This document shows, piece by piece, positions 17,281-26,296 of a stretch of 64,000 nucleotides of DNA (positions within the stretch are counted from its first letter, which is position 1; each line of letters opens with the position of its first letter). Where the stretch lies: positions 62,001 to 126,000 of the forward strand of contig CAZFSM010000008.1 of the NCBI GenBank assembly GCA_964521625.1, read 5' to 3'. The DNA comes from UBA1444 sp964521625 (GTDB lineage Bacteria > Bacillota > Negativicutes > UBA1444). The notes beneath the pieces were generated by a model. The model did not search any database. It worked only from the letters and a program-made list of their open reading frames with translations, and had not been told where the DNA came from. The position numbers and the translations under genes were made by a program.

Positions 17281-18647
17281 AAGGTAGCCTCCTTTGCCAT
17301 TGCTGAGGATTCAATGGATTCGGGGCCCTGTCTGGCAAATTTCTTCAATAAGTGTACGCCGACAACGGCCAGAATCCCATACAGGAGTGTGAAACCAATC
17401 AGTGATGTCCACACCATCGCAGAGGATACGGTTGGCGATACTGCCTGTTCGACGCGTTGCAGGCCAAACACGATCCAGGGCTGGCGGCCCATTTCGGTAA
17501 CGATCCAGCCGGACGAATTAGCCAGATAGGGTATCGGCAATGACCAAAGCGCGGCGCGCAGCAACCAGGGGGTTTCTACCAGGCGATTGTTACGCAGGAA
17601 CAGAAATGATACTGCACTAAGCAACAGCAACCACATGCCGGCGGCGATCATTAGCCGATAACTCCAGAACACGGGAAAGATATCCGGCACATAATTGCCG
17701 GGGCCGTATTTTTGTATGTATTGTGTTTGCAGCTCTTTGATTCCCTTGATTTCGCCGTTGAGTGAGCCATAAACCAATAAGGACAGTGCGCCGGGAATGC
17801 CAACTTCCATATTATTCTGCTGCTTTTCCTGGTCAATCGAGGCAAATAGCAGATATGGCGCCGGGTTAGCTGTTTCCCAGAGCGATTCCATGACCGCCAG
17901 TTTCATCGGTTGCGCTTTTGCGACATGCTGCGCCTGCATATGGCCGGTACCGGCCACCGCAAGGGTGGCAATCAGAGCGCAGGTAAGGCCGATCCGGAAT
18001 GAAGCGAGGAAAAAGTCCTTCTGGTTTTTGCGTAACAAGTGGTATGCGCTGATGGCCATGATGAAGATGCCTGCGGTTACCAGCCCACCCATCAGGGTAT
18101 GCGGGTATTGCCGTAAAACGTAAGAATTGGTGAGCACAGCGAAAAAGTCGGTCATTTCGGCCCGGCCGTTTCGCAAAACATAGCCGACGGGGGCCTGCAT
18201 GAACGAATTAGCGACCAAAATCCATAGGGCGGAAAGGTTGGAAGCAAAGGCCACCAACCAAATGGTAGCAAGGTGAACTTTGCGGGATAGCCGGTCCCAG
18301 CCAAATAACCATAAACCGATGAACACCGACTCCAGATAAAAGGCCGTTAAGGCTTCCAATGCCAAGGGAACGCCGAAAATATCCCCCATGAAGCGTGAGT
18401 ATTCGGACCAGTTCATGCCAAATTGAAATTCTTGCACCAAACCGGTCACAACGCCTAAAGAAAAATTAATCAGAAAAAGTTTGCCCCAAAAATTGGCCAT
18501 TTTCTTGTACATCTCATTGCCGGTCTTTACATACAGCGTCTCCATCACGGCAACCAAGACGGACAGGCCGAGAGTCAGGGGTACAAAAAGAAAATGATAG
18601 ACTGAAGTAATACCGAACTGCCAGCGAGCTAATAAAACGTCCCCCAT
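17271..18647 (-). CDS. cydA: Cytochrome bd oxidase subunit I
   Basis: 458 residues, about nine TM helices. The haem ligands can be placed: His18 in VYHFLFVPLT (haem b595/d region), His near 186 in QYPHTLMGG, and Met in VTEMGRQPW near 390 (haem b558). GRQPW is the quinol oxidase signature. The quinol-binding Q-loop is of the short type seen in Bacillota and many anaerobes. It opens the cydABDC operon; AAAGGGGTG precedes the ATG. No convincing Rex operator was found upstream, although the region has TTGTTA-like half sites. Confidence 0.96.
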   Translation of the reverse strand: MGDVLLARWQFGITSVYHFLFVPLTLGLSVLVAVMETLYVKTGNEMYKKMANFWGKLFLINFSLGVVTGLVQEFQFGMNWSEYSRFMGDIFGVPLALEALTAFYLESVFIGLWLFGWDRLSRKVHLATIWLVAFASNLSALWILVANSFMQAPVGYVLRNGRAEMTDFFAVLTNSYVLRQYPHTLMGGLVTAGIFIMAISAYHLLRKNQKDFFLASFRIGLTCALIATLAVAGTGHMQAQHVAKAQPMKLAVMESLWETANPAPYLLFASIDQEKQQNNMEVGIPGALSLLVYGSLNGEIKGIKELQTQYIQKYGPGNYVPDIFPVFWSYRLMIAAGMWLLLLSAVSFLFLRNNRLVETPWLLRAALWSLPIPYLANSSGWIVTEMGRQPWIVFGLQRVEQAVSPTVSSAMVWTSLIGFTLLYGILAVVGVHLLKKFARQGPESIESSAMAKEATLWN

Positions 18648-18794
18648 AACAACACCCCTTTCTTCGCATTAATGAAAATGAACGGCTTTAATAAAAACAA
18701 TTATTCCATAACAAATCTGATTCTCCTGCTCTGATCACAGACGCGATCGACTTTTTTATTTGTCTCACCAATATGAGGTTGAAGGCTTGTATTT

Positions 18795-18841
18795 CAAAAC
18801 AGGGAAAAGAGCCCGCAGAAGTTGCGGACTCTTTTCCCTGT
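18795..18841 (-). terminator. Terminator after quinone oxidoreductase gene
   Basis: ACAGGGAAAAGAG-CCGCA/TGCGG-CTCTTTTCCCTGT, near-perfect 18-bp stem, followed on the minus strand by TTTT. It insulates cydA from the upstream gene. Confidence 0.85.
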
Positions 18842-18873
18842 ACGGCACTGTTTTTTTTAGCTACCAACAGACA

Positions 18874-19854
18874 TCAAGGGATAATTAGGGTCGCTCCCTG
18901 CGTAGCCCTAGCTTCGGCGGTTTTGTGCACTTCCACGATTTGATCGAGAGTGAATCTGGCGCCGATACTGGCACTCACGATTCCAGCACTAATCGCGGCA
19001 AACAGGTCGGCTGCATTTTCACGGAAAATTTCCGGCACTGCATTATGCGGGAATACCGACGGTCGCGTGAGGAACAGGCAGCCTTTTTTGTTGAGTAGTT
19101 CGGGTTCGATCGCCGGGGCGGGGCCAGACGCTGCGCCGAAAACTACAACCAACCCGAACGGAGCCGCGCAGTCCAGAGATTTTAGGAAAGTAGTCTTGCC
19201 TACTGAATCATAGACCACATTCGCTTTTTTTCCGCCGGTTGCCTCCAGCAGGGCTGCCGGCCAGTTTTCCTGTGAGTATTCGATGGCGATATCAGCGCCG
19301 GCTGCTTTGGCGATGGCGCATTTTTCCGGCGAGCCGGCTGTGCCAATGACAAAAGCCCCCAATCCTTTTGCCCACTGGCAGAGGATTTGGCCCACTCCAC
19401 CGGCGGCGGCATGCACAAGAATGATTTCGCCCGGTTTTACTGCATGTGTTTTTTTTAGCAGATACTGGGCTGTAATTCCTTTAAACAGCAATGCGGCGGC
19501 CTGCTCATCGGATACTCCGTCCGGGATGGCGACCAGGCGGTCGGCTGCGACATTGCGATAATCCGCGTAAGCGCCCAGTCCTGCATTCATGTAAGCGACC
19601 CGGTCGCCCGGTTTGAATTGTTCCACACCAGTACCGACTGCATCCACAACACCGGCGGCTTCATGGCCCAGGCCGGTTGGCAGGGGTAGGGGATAAACGC
19701 CTTTGCGCTGATAAATGTCGATAAAGTTGAGACCGATGGCTGTTTGTTTCAGCTGGACTTCCCCAGCAGCAGGAGCCGGTAGATCCGATGACACAAGTTT
19801 CATCGTTTCGGGCGCCCCAAATTCAGTAATGATGACTTTGCGAGCCGTTTTCAT
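18874..19854 (-). CDS. NAD(P)H:quinone oxidoreductase, zinc-free MDR family
   Basis: 326 residues. N-terminal GroES-like fold with GLNFIDIYQRKGVYPLPLPTG and GHEAAGVV, then a Rossmann domain with AAAGGVGQILCQWAKGLGA (about 145-165). It lacks the structural-zinc cysteine cluster, so it belongs with QOR/zeta-crystallin: NADPH-dependent reduction of quinones or enones. The ATG at 19854 follows GGAGG by 7 nt; the frame upstream to 19899 is not supported. Monocistronic. Confidence 0.9.
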   Translation of the reverse strand: MKTARKVIITEFGAPETMKLVSSDLPAPAAGEVQLKQTAIGLNFIDIYQRKGVYPLPLPTGLGHEAAGVVDAVGTGVEQFKPGDRVAYMNAGLGAYADYRNVAADRLVAIPDGVSDEQAAALLFKGITAQYLLKKTHAVKPGEIILVHAAAGGVGQILCQWAKGLGAFVIGTAGSPEKCAIAKAAGADIAIEYSQENWPAALLEATGGKKANVVYDSVGKTTFLKSLDCAAPFGLVVVFGAASGPAPAIEPELLNKKGCLFLTRPSVFPHNAVPEIFRENAADLFAAISAGIVSASIGARFTLDQIVEVHKTAEARATQGATLIIP

Positions 19855-19964
19855 TGTTTGTCCTCCTTCATTGAAAGGTTGTTGTCTCCAATGTACCATG
19901 ATATCCTTTTGCTGTGAAGTTTTTTGGCAGAATAATTCCAGTATAAAAAGGGAAAGGGCGTACT

Positions 19965-20429
19965 ATGAAAATTATTGTGGATGCAGACGCCTGTCCGCGC
20001 AATGCGCTGCAGATATGTCTGGATCTGGGGCGTAGCTATACGATCCCGGTTTGGACGGTGGCCAGTTTTAATCACAATATCGTATCAGACCATCATTTTA
20101 TTGTCGGGAATGATTCGCAGGAAGCAGACATCAAGGTAGTAAATTTGACCAGGGCCGGTGATATTGTTATCACCCAGGATTGGGGGCTGGCGTCGATGGT
20201 ATTGGGCAAAGCCGCCTATTGCCTAAGTCCGGTTGGCCGGGAATTTCGCCCGGACAACATCGCGTTTTTGATGGAAGAGCGGGAAATCAAAGCAAAGTTG
20301 CGCCGAAGCGGCGGCAGAACCAAAGGGCCGGCAAAACGGACGGAGCAAGACGATCGGGATTTCGCCGTCGGGTTACAACGGCTGCTGGAGCAAGCTGGTA
20401 AAGCCGAGTCATCGTCTAACACAAGCTAA
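19965..20429 (+). CDS. UPF0178 (YaiI/YqxD, DUF188) family protein
   Basis: 154 residues. It begins with the family hallmark (K)IIVDADACPRNA, and contains the D-x-x-I-TQDWGLA motif (about 66-74) and a basic tail (KLRRSGGRTKGPAKRT). The acidic residues resemble a PIN-like fold, so nuclease activity is possible, but the biochemical role is not established. AAAGGG precedes the ATG. Its stop is 2 nt from the end of the convergent helicase gene. Confidence 0.92.
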   Translation: MKIIVDADACPRNALQICLDLGRSYTIPVWTVASFNHNIVSDHHFIVGNDSQEADIKVVNLTRAGDIVITQDWGLASMVLGKAAYCLSPVGREFRPDNIAFLMEEREIKAKLRRSGGRTKGPAKRTEQDDRDFAVGLQRLLEQAGKAESSSNTS

Positions 20430-20431
20430 CC

Positions 20432-21886
20432 CTATAGTTCGCGAAACCCGACTCTGCGGACTGTACGCACCTTGCCTTTGATTTTTGCCCTGACTAGTGC
20501 GTCAAGTACCTCATCCCCCTTGTCATTAAAGATTTCAACATAGGAACAGGTCTCCTGAATATCGATGATTCCTATATCGGTGGCGGTTATTCCTGGGATA
20601 GCCGTGACAGCGCCGAGAATATCTCCTGGTCGCATTTTTTCTTTTCGCCCGGCATTAATCCGCATGCGGTTAATATTCCGATTTAGTTGCGCGTCTGCAG
20701 TGCCGGCAGGCGCCGGGGGGCGGTGGCTTTTTACGAGCAGACGCTTTCCTTGCTCCACAACTTGTGCGGAAGGGGGTTCCTGCCGCAGTAACTTATGTTG
20801 TAGATACGTTTCCAACCCCACCAAGTAGCCTTGTTCGACCGGGGTGACAAAACTGATGGCCATTCCGGAGTTTTCCTGTCGACCGGTCCTGCCAATGCGG
20901 TGGACATAGCTTTCATTATCGAATGGCATGTCTACGTTGACGACCAGGCTGATATCATCCACATGGATGCCGCGCGCCGCGACATCTGTTGCAATGAGGA
21001 CCTGAAACCTTCCCCGTTTGAAATCCTGCATCGTCTGTAATCGATTCCGTTGCTCCATGCCACCATGCAGGATGGTCCAGCGCCAGTCTGTTCGCTTAAA
21101 TTCCGCCGCCAACGCATCGACCCGCTCTCTGGTGTTGCAAAACAGAATACAACGCTGCGGCCGCAGCGCATAAAGCAAATTAAGCACCAGGCCGGTTTTT
21201 TCATTTTCCGGCACGGCATGATAACTTTGCTGAATTTTTTCATGCAACGGTGCGGCTGCATCGACATTAATCCGTAGCGGTGTCTTCATGTACTGCTCGC
21301 AAAGTGTTTGGACAGGCCGGGGCAAGGTAGCGGAAAACACCATCGTTATCCTGTCCGGAGGCAATTGATTGATGATGGATGAAACTTGATCAATAAAACC
21401 AAGATCCAGCATTTTATCGGCTTCATCGATAATGCACCAGTCGATTTCAGATAAATTGATGTTGCCTTTTTCTATATGGTCGAATGTTCGACCCGGAGTG
21501 CCGACAATCACATGAACACGCTGACGCAGTTCGTTGCGCTGCAGTTGCATTGACTGCTTTCCGAAGATGGCAGCGCAGCGTATTTGCTTAAATCTGCCAA
21601 TATGGGTAATCGTTTGTTTTACCTGCACGGCCAGTTCCCGGGTCGGCGTGAGCACTAAAACTTGAGGCTGTCTCTGGTTTAAAATGATCTTTTCACATAT
21701 AGGAATGGCAAATGCGGCTGTTTTACCGCTACCGGTCTGGGAACTGACAATGACATCCTGTCGTATTAGGGCGGCTGGCAGTACTAACTTCTGGACTTCG
21801 GTCAAATTTGTATAGCCCAGATCATCCAGGGCCTGAATCATCTCCGGACTCAATCCGTATTGAAAAAGCTTGTGTTTTTCCATCAT
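20432..21886 (-). CDS. dbpA: DEAD-box RNA helicase, DbpA/YxiN type
   Basis: 484 residues. Helicase core with Q motif (LTEVQ), motif I SQTGSGKT, Ia PTRELA, II DEAD (IIDEADKML), III SAT, V ATDVAARGI and VI HRIGRTGR. The C-terminal 75 residues (from RPGDILGAVTAIPGIT to KGKVRTVRRV) form the DbpA-type RRM-like domain that in E. coli DbpA and B. subtilis YxiN binds hairpin 92 of 23S rRNA, pointing to 50S subunit assembly. Start: first ATG of an ATGATG pair, after GGGGTGCAGC. Confidence 0.9.
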   Translation of the reverse strand: MMEKHKLFQYGLSPEMIQALDDLGYTNLTEVQKLVLPAALIRQDVIVSSQTGSGKTAAFAIPICEKIILNQRQPQVLVLTPTRELAVQVKQTITHIGRFKQIRCAAIFGKQSMQLQRNELRQRVHVIVGTPGRTFDHIEKGNINLSEIDWCIIDEADKMLDLGFIDQVSSIINQLPPDRITMVFSATLPRPVQTLCEQYMKTPLRINVDAAAPLHEKIQQSYHAVPENEKTGLVLNLLYALRPQRCILFCNTRERVDALAAEFKRTDWRWTILHGGMEQRNRLQTMQDFKRGRFQVLIATDVAARGIHVDDISLVVNVDMPFDNESYVHRIGRTGRQENSGMAISFVTPVEQGYLVGLETYLQHKLLRQEPPSAQVVEQGKRLLVKSHRPPAPAGTADAQLNRNINRMRINAGRKEKMRPGDILGAVTAIPGITATDIGIIDIQETCSYVEIFNDKGDEVLDALVRAKIKGKVRTVRRVGFREL

Positions 21887-21967
21887 GCTGCACCCCTGTA
21901 GTATCTTTGTTGACGTCAGTTCTGCTTAGTGGCGCCAAAATCCTGCATTTGTGATAAATGAGCAGAA

Positions 21968-22005
21968 ATGACAACAGCCTCGGAATTGTCCGAGGCTGTT
22001 GTCAT
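21968..22005 (-). terminator. Terminator of the M20/yjiH/yjiG operon
   Basis: 17-bp perfect stem ATGACAACAGCCTCGGA with a 4-nt loop, followed by TTTCT on the minus strand. Confidence 0.88.
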
Positions 22006-22024
22006 AATTAACTCGCGTCAGGGG

Positions 22025-22531
22025 CTAGGAAATCCCCATCACGCCAAGGACAATCCGGGTCAGCCACATCACCACGACCGCATCAATGATTGGTACAGCC
22101 AGTAGCAGTGGATGCCATTTTTTGTCGGCATTCGCGACAATGACGATACGAACGAAATGGCCGATCAAAGTACCCATGGTTACGCAGGCCGGAAATAAGA
22201 TAGTAGCCTGCGCTGCTGTGATGACCCCCGCTGAATAGAGTGTCGCCGCGGTGGCGCACCCGGCAGCTTTGGCGAAAAAAGCTGCAACCAGGGCAACGAT
22301 CGCTTCGCCCGGCAAGCCGAAAACTGCCATCACCGGTCCGACCGCCTTGCCGACAATAGTCATCAACCCTGTGATCGTTAAAAACTGAATCAATACAAAA
22401 GCTAGAACCATCGCCGGAGCGATCATTTCGGCGCCGATGTAAAAGCCTTTTTTTGCGCCAGCTACAAACTCTTCGACTATACTAAGCTTCGGTTTTGCTG
22501 CTGCCGCTGTTGCGGTTGCCTGCTCAGCCAT
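22025..22531 (-). CDS. yjiG: YjiG-family membrane protein (SpmB/Gate domain)
   Basis: 168 residues, about four TM helices, with the nucleoside-recognition (Gate) features MVLAFVLI, GLPGEAIVALVAAFFAKAAGCATAATLYSAG and a C-terminal IIDAVVVMWLTR helix. It overlaps yjiH by 8 nt, and GGAGG precedes the ATG. YjiG and YjiH are thought to form one membrane unit; in E. coli they sit with isoaspartyl dipeptidase (iadA) and a LysR gene. Here an M20 peptidase replaces iadA, so uptake or release of a small peptide or amino acid is a reasonable guess. Confidence 0.85.
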   Translation of the reverse strand: MAEQATATAAAAKPKLSIVEEFVAGAKKGFYIGAEMIAPAMVLAFVLIQFLTITGLMTIVGKAVGPVMAVFGLPGEAIVALVAAFFAKAAGCATAATLYSAGVITAAQATILFPACVTMGTLIGHFVRIVIVANADKKWHPLLLAVPIIDAVVVMWLTRIVLGVMGIS

Positions 22532-23183
22532 TGCTCATTCCTCCTGCAGCCTTATTTTTTGCAGCGTGCCATTTCAGGTAGAAACGGACAATGTTTGCTC
22601 CCATGACTTTTACCACAAAGATTAGACCGATAATGACGCCGACCGGCAAGACACTGATCGGCAGCAATGCGGCGCCTGTACCGAAGGTATTGGTTACTAC
22701 CGCCGAACCGGCATACTGGTAAGCGACGAAGATCGTTCGTTCATCATCCGTCATCATCTTGTCTTCCACCAGACCTTTGGTCATGACTGCCCCAACGTCA
22801 GAACTGGTAAAACTGCTGACGAATGCCAGTCCGGTGGCGCCGGGAATTCCCATGAATGGAAGCAGAATCGGGCGAAACAGCTTTTCTGCCGCCCGCAGAG
22901 CGCCCATCGATTCTGCAACATTGATGCAGCCAAGGGCAAACATTAGCGTAGGAAAGAGCGTTAGCGCGAACATGAAACCTTCACGCGCACCGACTCCGCC
23001 TTTGCCGGTAAAAATGATTCCCTTGGCCACCTGACCAAATTCGCCGGTTAGGACCTGAAAGTCCAGCGCACGCAGCGGGCCAGCCTCTTTGGCGAAGATG
23101 CCGGAAAAAGAGATAATCAGGATAATCAGTGATAGCCAGCCTTTCCAGGTCACTTTGTACTCGGCGCTTGTATTATCCGACAT
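22524..23183 (-). CDS. yjiH: YjiH-family membrane protein (SpmA/Gate domain)
   Basis: 219 residues, about six TM helices. The Gate domain is visible in EGFMFALTLFPTLMFALGCI, FRPILLPFMGIPGATGLAFVSSFTSSDVGAVMTK and DERTIFVAYQYAGSAVV. Partner of the adjacent YjiG in the M20-yjiH-yjiG operon. Start follows GAGGAGG. Transport substrate is not known. Confidence 0.85.
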   Translation of the reverse strand: MSDNTSAEYKVTWKGWLSLIILIISFSGIFAKEAGPLRALDFQVLTGEFGQVAKGIIFTGKGGVGAREGFMFALTLFPTLMFALGCINVAESMGALRAAEKLFRPILLPFMGIPGATGLAFVSSFTSSDVGAVMTKGLVEDKMMTDDERTIFVAYQYAGSAVVTNTFGTGAALLPISVLPVGVIIGLIFVVKVMGANIVRFYLKWHAAKNKAAGGMSNG

Positions 23184-23218
23184 TGAAAAGCCTCCTCGTT
23201 CAAATTTGCTTAAGGGCG

Positions 23219-24385
23219 TTATTGGGCATCCAGGTTAATCGTACAGGCCGCTAACAGTTTGGCCCGTTCAAACAGGGTTTCGACCACGGCAAATTCCTGC
23301 GGACTGTGATTGCGACCGCCTTTTACGCCCATCGCACAGACGGTGGGCACGCCGGCCAGCACACTGTACGCAGAGTCCGATCCCCCGCCAACCAACTTGG
23401 GATAAGGCGTTCCCAGTTCCATTTCTTCATAAGTCTTTTTGACGATGGCAAACAGGTTTTCCACGGCCGGAGTGGTTTTCATCGGCGCAATGCCAGGAAC
23501 CTCGGTGAGCGTGGTCGTCGTATCCTTGACGTAATTTTTTGCGGCGACTTCCTGCAGTTGCCGACGGATTTGCGGCAGCAGGGAGGGCTCCAGATAACGG
23601 ATATCGACGATGATTTTGGCCTGACCGGGTACAGCATTGGGCACCGTGCCGCCTTGAATGACGCCAACATTAAACGTTGTGCCGGTTTCCCAGTTCGTCA
23701 GATTCTGAATGTCAATTACTTTATGGGCAATTTCCAGAATGGCGCTGCGGCCGTTTTCCGGCTCGTTGCCAGCATGTACAGCCACTCCGGCGACTTCCAG
23801 TTCGAACACGGCGGTGCCTTTGCGGCCAACCACGATCGCATCATCCATAAAGCCGGTTTCGCAGTTAAAGGCGGCAATGGCGCCTTTGGCCTCCGCCATA
23901 AATACTTCTGCGGCGTTTGAGTTCACATGGGCAATTTCCTCATCACCGGCCAAAATCATTTTGAGCGGACGGGTATCATAGCCCGCTGACTGCAGTGCCT
24001 GCATCGCAAACAGGGCAGCCACGATGCCGCCCTTCATGTCGAGGACGCCCGGTCCGTAAGCGGTTCCATCCGTGATTGTGAACGGACGTTTGGCAACAGT
24101 TCCCGTTGAAAAAACCGTGTCCATGTGTCCCATGAACAGCACTGGTGCGCCGCCACGACCGGCGCCGAGTTCGCCTACCATCATGTTTCCAGCTTTAGCC
24201 ATCTCGACGGTTTTGGTCACTCCACCTGCTTGGTCCAGGACATGCTTGACCCGGGCCGAGACAGCATCGATCCCCGGTTTATCGGCTGAGCCGCTTTCCG
24301 TGTTGACCAGTTCCTGCCACAAAGCCAACATGTCCTGCCGATGATCATCGATAAATTTGAAGGCATTGCTTTTCAGATTGTTCAT
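23219..24385 (-). CDS. M20-family metallopeptidase (carboxypeptidase G2-like)
   Basis: 388 residues. Metal ligands of the di-zinc M20 family are visible: H and D in MGHMDTVF, bridging D in VLDMKGG, general base/ligand EE in DEEIAH, and a C-terminal H in GRNHSPQEF; a dimerisation (lid) domain lies at about 180-290 (AVHAGNEPENGRSAILE). Such enzymes remove C-terminal glutamate or hydrolyse dipeptides and N-acyl amino acids. No signal peptide. Start ATG follows GGAGG by 6 nt. First gene of an operon with yjiH-yjiG and divergent from a LysR gene, suggesting an inducible peptide- or amidated-amino-acid-use module. Confidence 0.92.
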   Translation of the reverse strand: MNNLKSNAFKFIDDHRQDMLALWQELVNTESGSADKPGIDAVSARVKHVLDQAGGVTKTVEMAKAGNMMVGELGAGRGGAPVLFMGHMDTVFSTGTVAKRPFTITDGTAYGPGVLDMKGGIVAALFAMQALQSAGYDTRPLKMILAGDEEIAHVNSNAAEVFMAEAKGAIAAFNCETGFMDDAIVVGRKGTAVFELEVAGVAVHAGNEPENGRSAILEIAHKVIDIQNLTNWETGTTFNVGVIQGGTVPNAVPGQAKIIVDIRYLEPSLLPQIRRQLQEVAAKNYVKDTTTTLTEVPGIAPMKTTPAVENLFAIVKKTYEEMELGTPYPKLVGGGSDSAYSVLAGVPTVCAMGVKGGRNHSPQEFAVVETLFERAKLLAACTINLDAQ

Positions 24386-24477
24386 GTGCTTCCTCCTCAC
24401 GCTTTTGTTTGTCTGAAACGAGCATCACTGCATTTTTATTTTATTCGAGAAAATAATTGAAGGGAAATTGTTATCCT

Positions 24478-24514
24478 TAATCTAATTTATAATATATGCC
24501 TATAAATTAGATTA
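24478..24514. promoter_or_regulatory. 14-bp perfect inverted repeat, LysR operator candidate
   Basis: TAATCTAATTTATA and its exact complement are separated by 9 bp and end 14 nt before the LysR start codon. The repeat covers -10-like sequences for the LysR gene and lies 92 bp from the M20 gene, fitting autoregulation and divergent control. Confidence 0.65.
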
Positions 24515-24528
24515 ATGGAGTTGAGCAA

Positions 24529-25425
24529 ATGGAAATTCATCATTTGCATTATGTTGTTAAATTGGCCAAGTGTCTGCATTTTTCCAAGGCAGCAGCCGAA
24601 TTGAGCATTACCCAGCCTTCGTTGTCGCAACGTGTGTTGCAGATTGAGCAGGAGCTGGGGGTCAAGCTGTTTGAACGAAAAACCCGCTCCGTAGCATTGA
24701 CGGTGGCGGGCGAAGAATTTGTGTTATATGCGGAAAAAACATTGGCAGCATGGGAAGAGTTGCAAGAAGCGATGCGGCGGCAGTCGTCGACCAAGAAAGG
24801 AACGCTTCGGATCGGTACGCTGCTAAACATGGCGCGACTGGATTTGAACAATCAAGTCATCGCATTTAAAAATGAACATCCACACATTCAGGTGACAATT
24901 GACGAAATTGTCGGCAGCCTGGAATTGATCAGACAGTTGGAAGCAGACGCGTACGATGTGGTGTTTTTTACTCCGTCGCCGGAAATGAAGTTGGCAAAAC
25001 GGCTTGAAACCTGGCCCGTAGTCGCAGGGCGCGTAGTTGCAGCAATACCTATGCACCATCCGCTTGTAGGCGCTAAAAGTGTGGAAATCGGCGAACTGGC
25101 CGACGAAAAACTTCTTTTTCCGGCCAGAGCGCACAGTCTGTATGGGATGTTGCTGGCGGTTTGCCGCCAGCATGGATTCGAACCCAAAATCATTGCCCAG
25201 TTTAGCCAGGTCGATACCGCGATGGAAATGGCGGCAAGGGGGATGGGGATTGCGCTTTTGTCTTCACAATTCGTCGAGGCGTCTGATCGGCATAATGCGG
25301 TGCTATTGCCGCTTGAGCCGATGATTCCGCGCAATATTACACTGGCGTATTCAAACCAGGCGGCAAATTTCTCGGCGATCAAAGTGTTCCGGGATTTTAT
25401 TCTGCAGGCATCAGGGGATCGGTAG
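24529..25425 (+). CDS. LysR-type transcriptional regulator
   Basis: 298 residues. N-terminal winged HTH (HFSKAAAELSITQPSLSQRVLQIEQELG, residues 17-44) and a C-terminal periplasmic-binding-like effector domain with IRQLEADAYDVVFFTP and the AARGMGIALLSSQF segment. Start ATG preceded by GGAG. Divergent from the M20 peptidase operon across a long palindrome, so it is the likely regulator of that operon, like the LysR gene beside iadA-yjiGH in E. coli. Confidence 0.93.
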   Translation: MEIHHLHYVVKLAKCLHFSKAAAELSITQPSLSQRVLQIEQELGVKLFERKTRSVALTVAGEEFVLYAEKTLAAWEELQEAMRRQSSTKKGTLRIGTLLNMARLDLNNQVIAFKNEHPHIQVTIDEIVGSLELIRQLEADAYDVVFFTPSPEMKLAKRLETWPVVAGRVVAAIPMHHPLVGAKSVEIGELADEKLLFPARAHSLYGMLLAVCRQHGFEPKIIAQFSQVDTAMEMAARGMGIALLSSQFVEASDRHNAVLLPLEPMIPRNITLAYSNQAANFSAIKVFRDFILQASGDR

Positions 25426-25495
25426 GCTAAACATGCAGGGAAAATAAACTGCAGAGCGAATCATTACACCCAGATGAAATAATGCGGAGGTTCTC

Positions 25496-26296
25496 GTGTC
25501 GAATAAAACAAGCTGCTCTGTTCGGGAGTTTGCATCCAGCAGGAAATTTACATCCGATGTAGGCGTGCTGGGACGAAAGAAGCACCGGGTGCAGGCACTT
25601 CTGGACCTGGACGTCACTGCTTGCCGCCAATACTTGCAAATGTATCGCAACGAACAAAATGTTGAGGTTTCCTTCACTGCCTGGATTATAAAATGCATCA
25701 GTCAGGCGATTGGCGAATACAAGGAAGTTCATGCAATACGTCAGGGGAAAAGCCAGCTGGTGATATTTGAAGATATCGATATATCGCTGCTCGTTGAAAA
25801 AGATCTGCAGGGCGAAAAAGTTCCCCTACCGATTGTACTTAGAAAAACGAACGAAAAACCAGCTGAAGATCTCCATCAAGAGATCCAGCTGGCAAAACAA
25901 CAGTCAGTTACGGATGAAAAAAATTATGTTCTTGGCGCTAGTCAGAACAAGTGGGGCATAAAAATCTTTTTAGTCATGCCGCAAATTTTGCGGTTGTGGA
26001 TTTGGCGATTGATCCTGAGTAATCCAAAGCGGATGAAGGAAATGATGGGAACGGTAGTTGTGACTTCTGTGGGGATGATTGGAACCATAAAAGGCTGGCT
26101 GATTCCTACCAGTATTCATCCGATTGCTTTTGCCATGGGATCAATTGTGAAGAAACCGGGGGTGATTGGCGATCGGATCGAAATAAGGGAATATCTGCCG
26201 CTGACCGTTCTCATTGATCATGATGTTGTTGATGGTGCTCCAGCTGCTAGATTTTTATCACGGCTTACAGAAATTATCGAAACAGGATGGAGATGA
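25496..26296 (+). CDS. Stand-alone 2-oxoacid dehydrogenase-type (E2/CAT-like) acyltransferase domain protein
   Basis: 266 residues with a GTG start five nt after GGAGG. The fold of E2/chloramphenicol acetyltransferase is indicated by the N-terminal SSRKFTSDVG..RKKHRVQALLDLDVT, the central PLPIVLRKTNEK segment, and the catalytic HxxxDG as HDVVDG near the C-terminus (LTVLIDHDVVDGAPAARF). There is no lipoyl or E1/E3-binding domain and no dehydrogenase neighbour, so it is not a normal complex subunit; it probably acylates a small or unknown acceptor. It overlaps the following hydrolase by 10 nt, implying a joint role. Confidence 0.85.
   Translation: MSNKTSCSVREFASSRKFTSDVGVLGRKKHRVQALLDLDVTACRQYLQMYRNEQNVEVSFTAWIIKCISQAIGEYKEVHAIRQGKSQLVIFEDIDISLLVEKDLQGEKVPLPIVLRKTNEKPAEDLHQEIQLAKQQSVTDEKNYVLGASQNKWGIKIFLVMPQILRLWIWRLILSNPKRMKEMMGTVVVTSVGMIGTIKGWLIPTSIHPIAFAMGSIVKKPGVIGDRIEIREYLPLTVLIDHDVVDGAPAARFLSRLTEIIETGWR

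Noticed and set aside
18648..18800. Rex-like operator upstream of cydA
   Set aside because: Only half-sites (TTGTTA, TAATTG) are present; symmetry is too poor to call.
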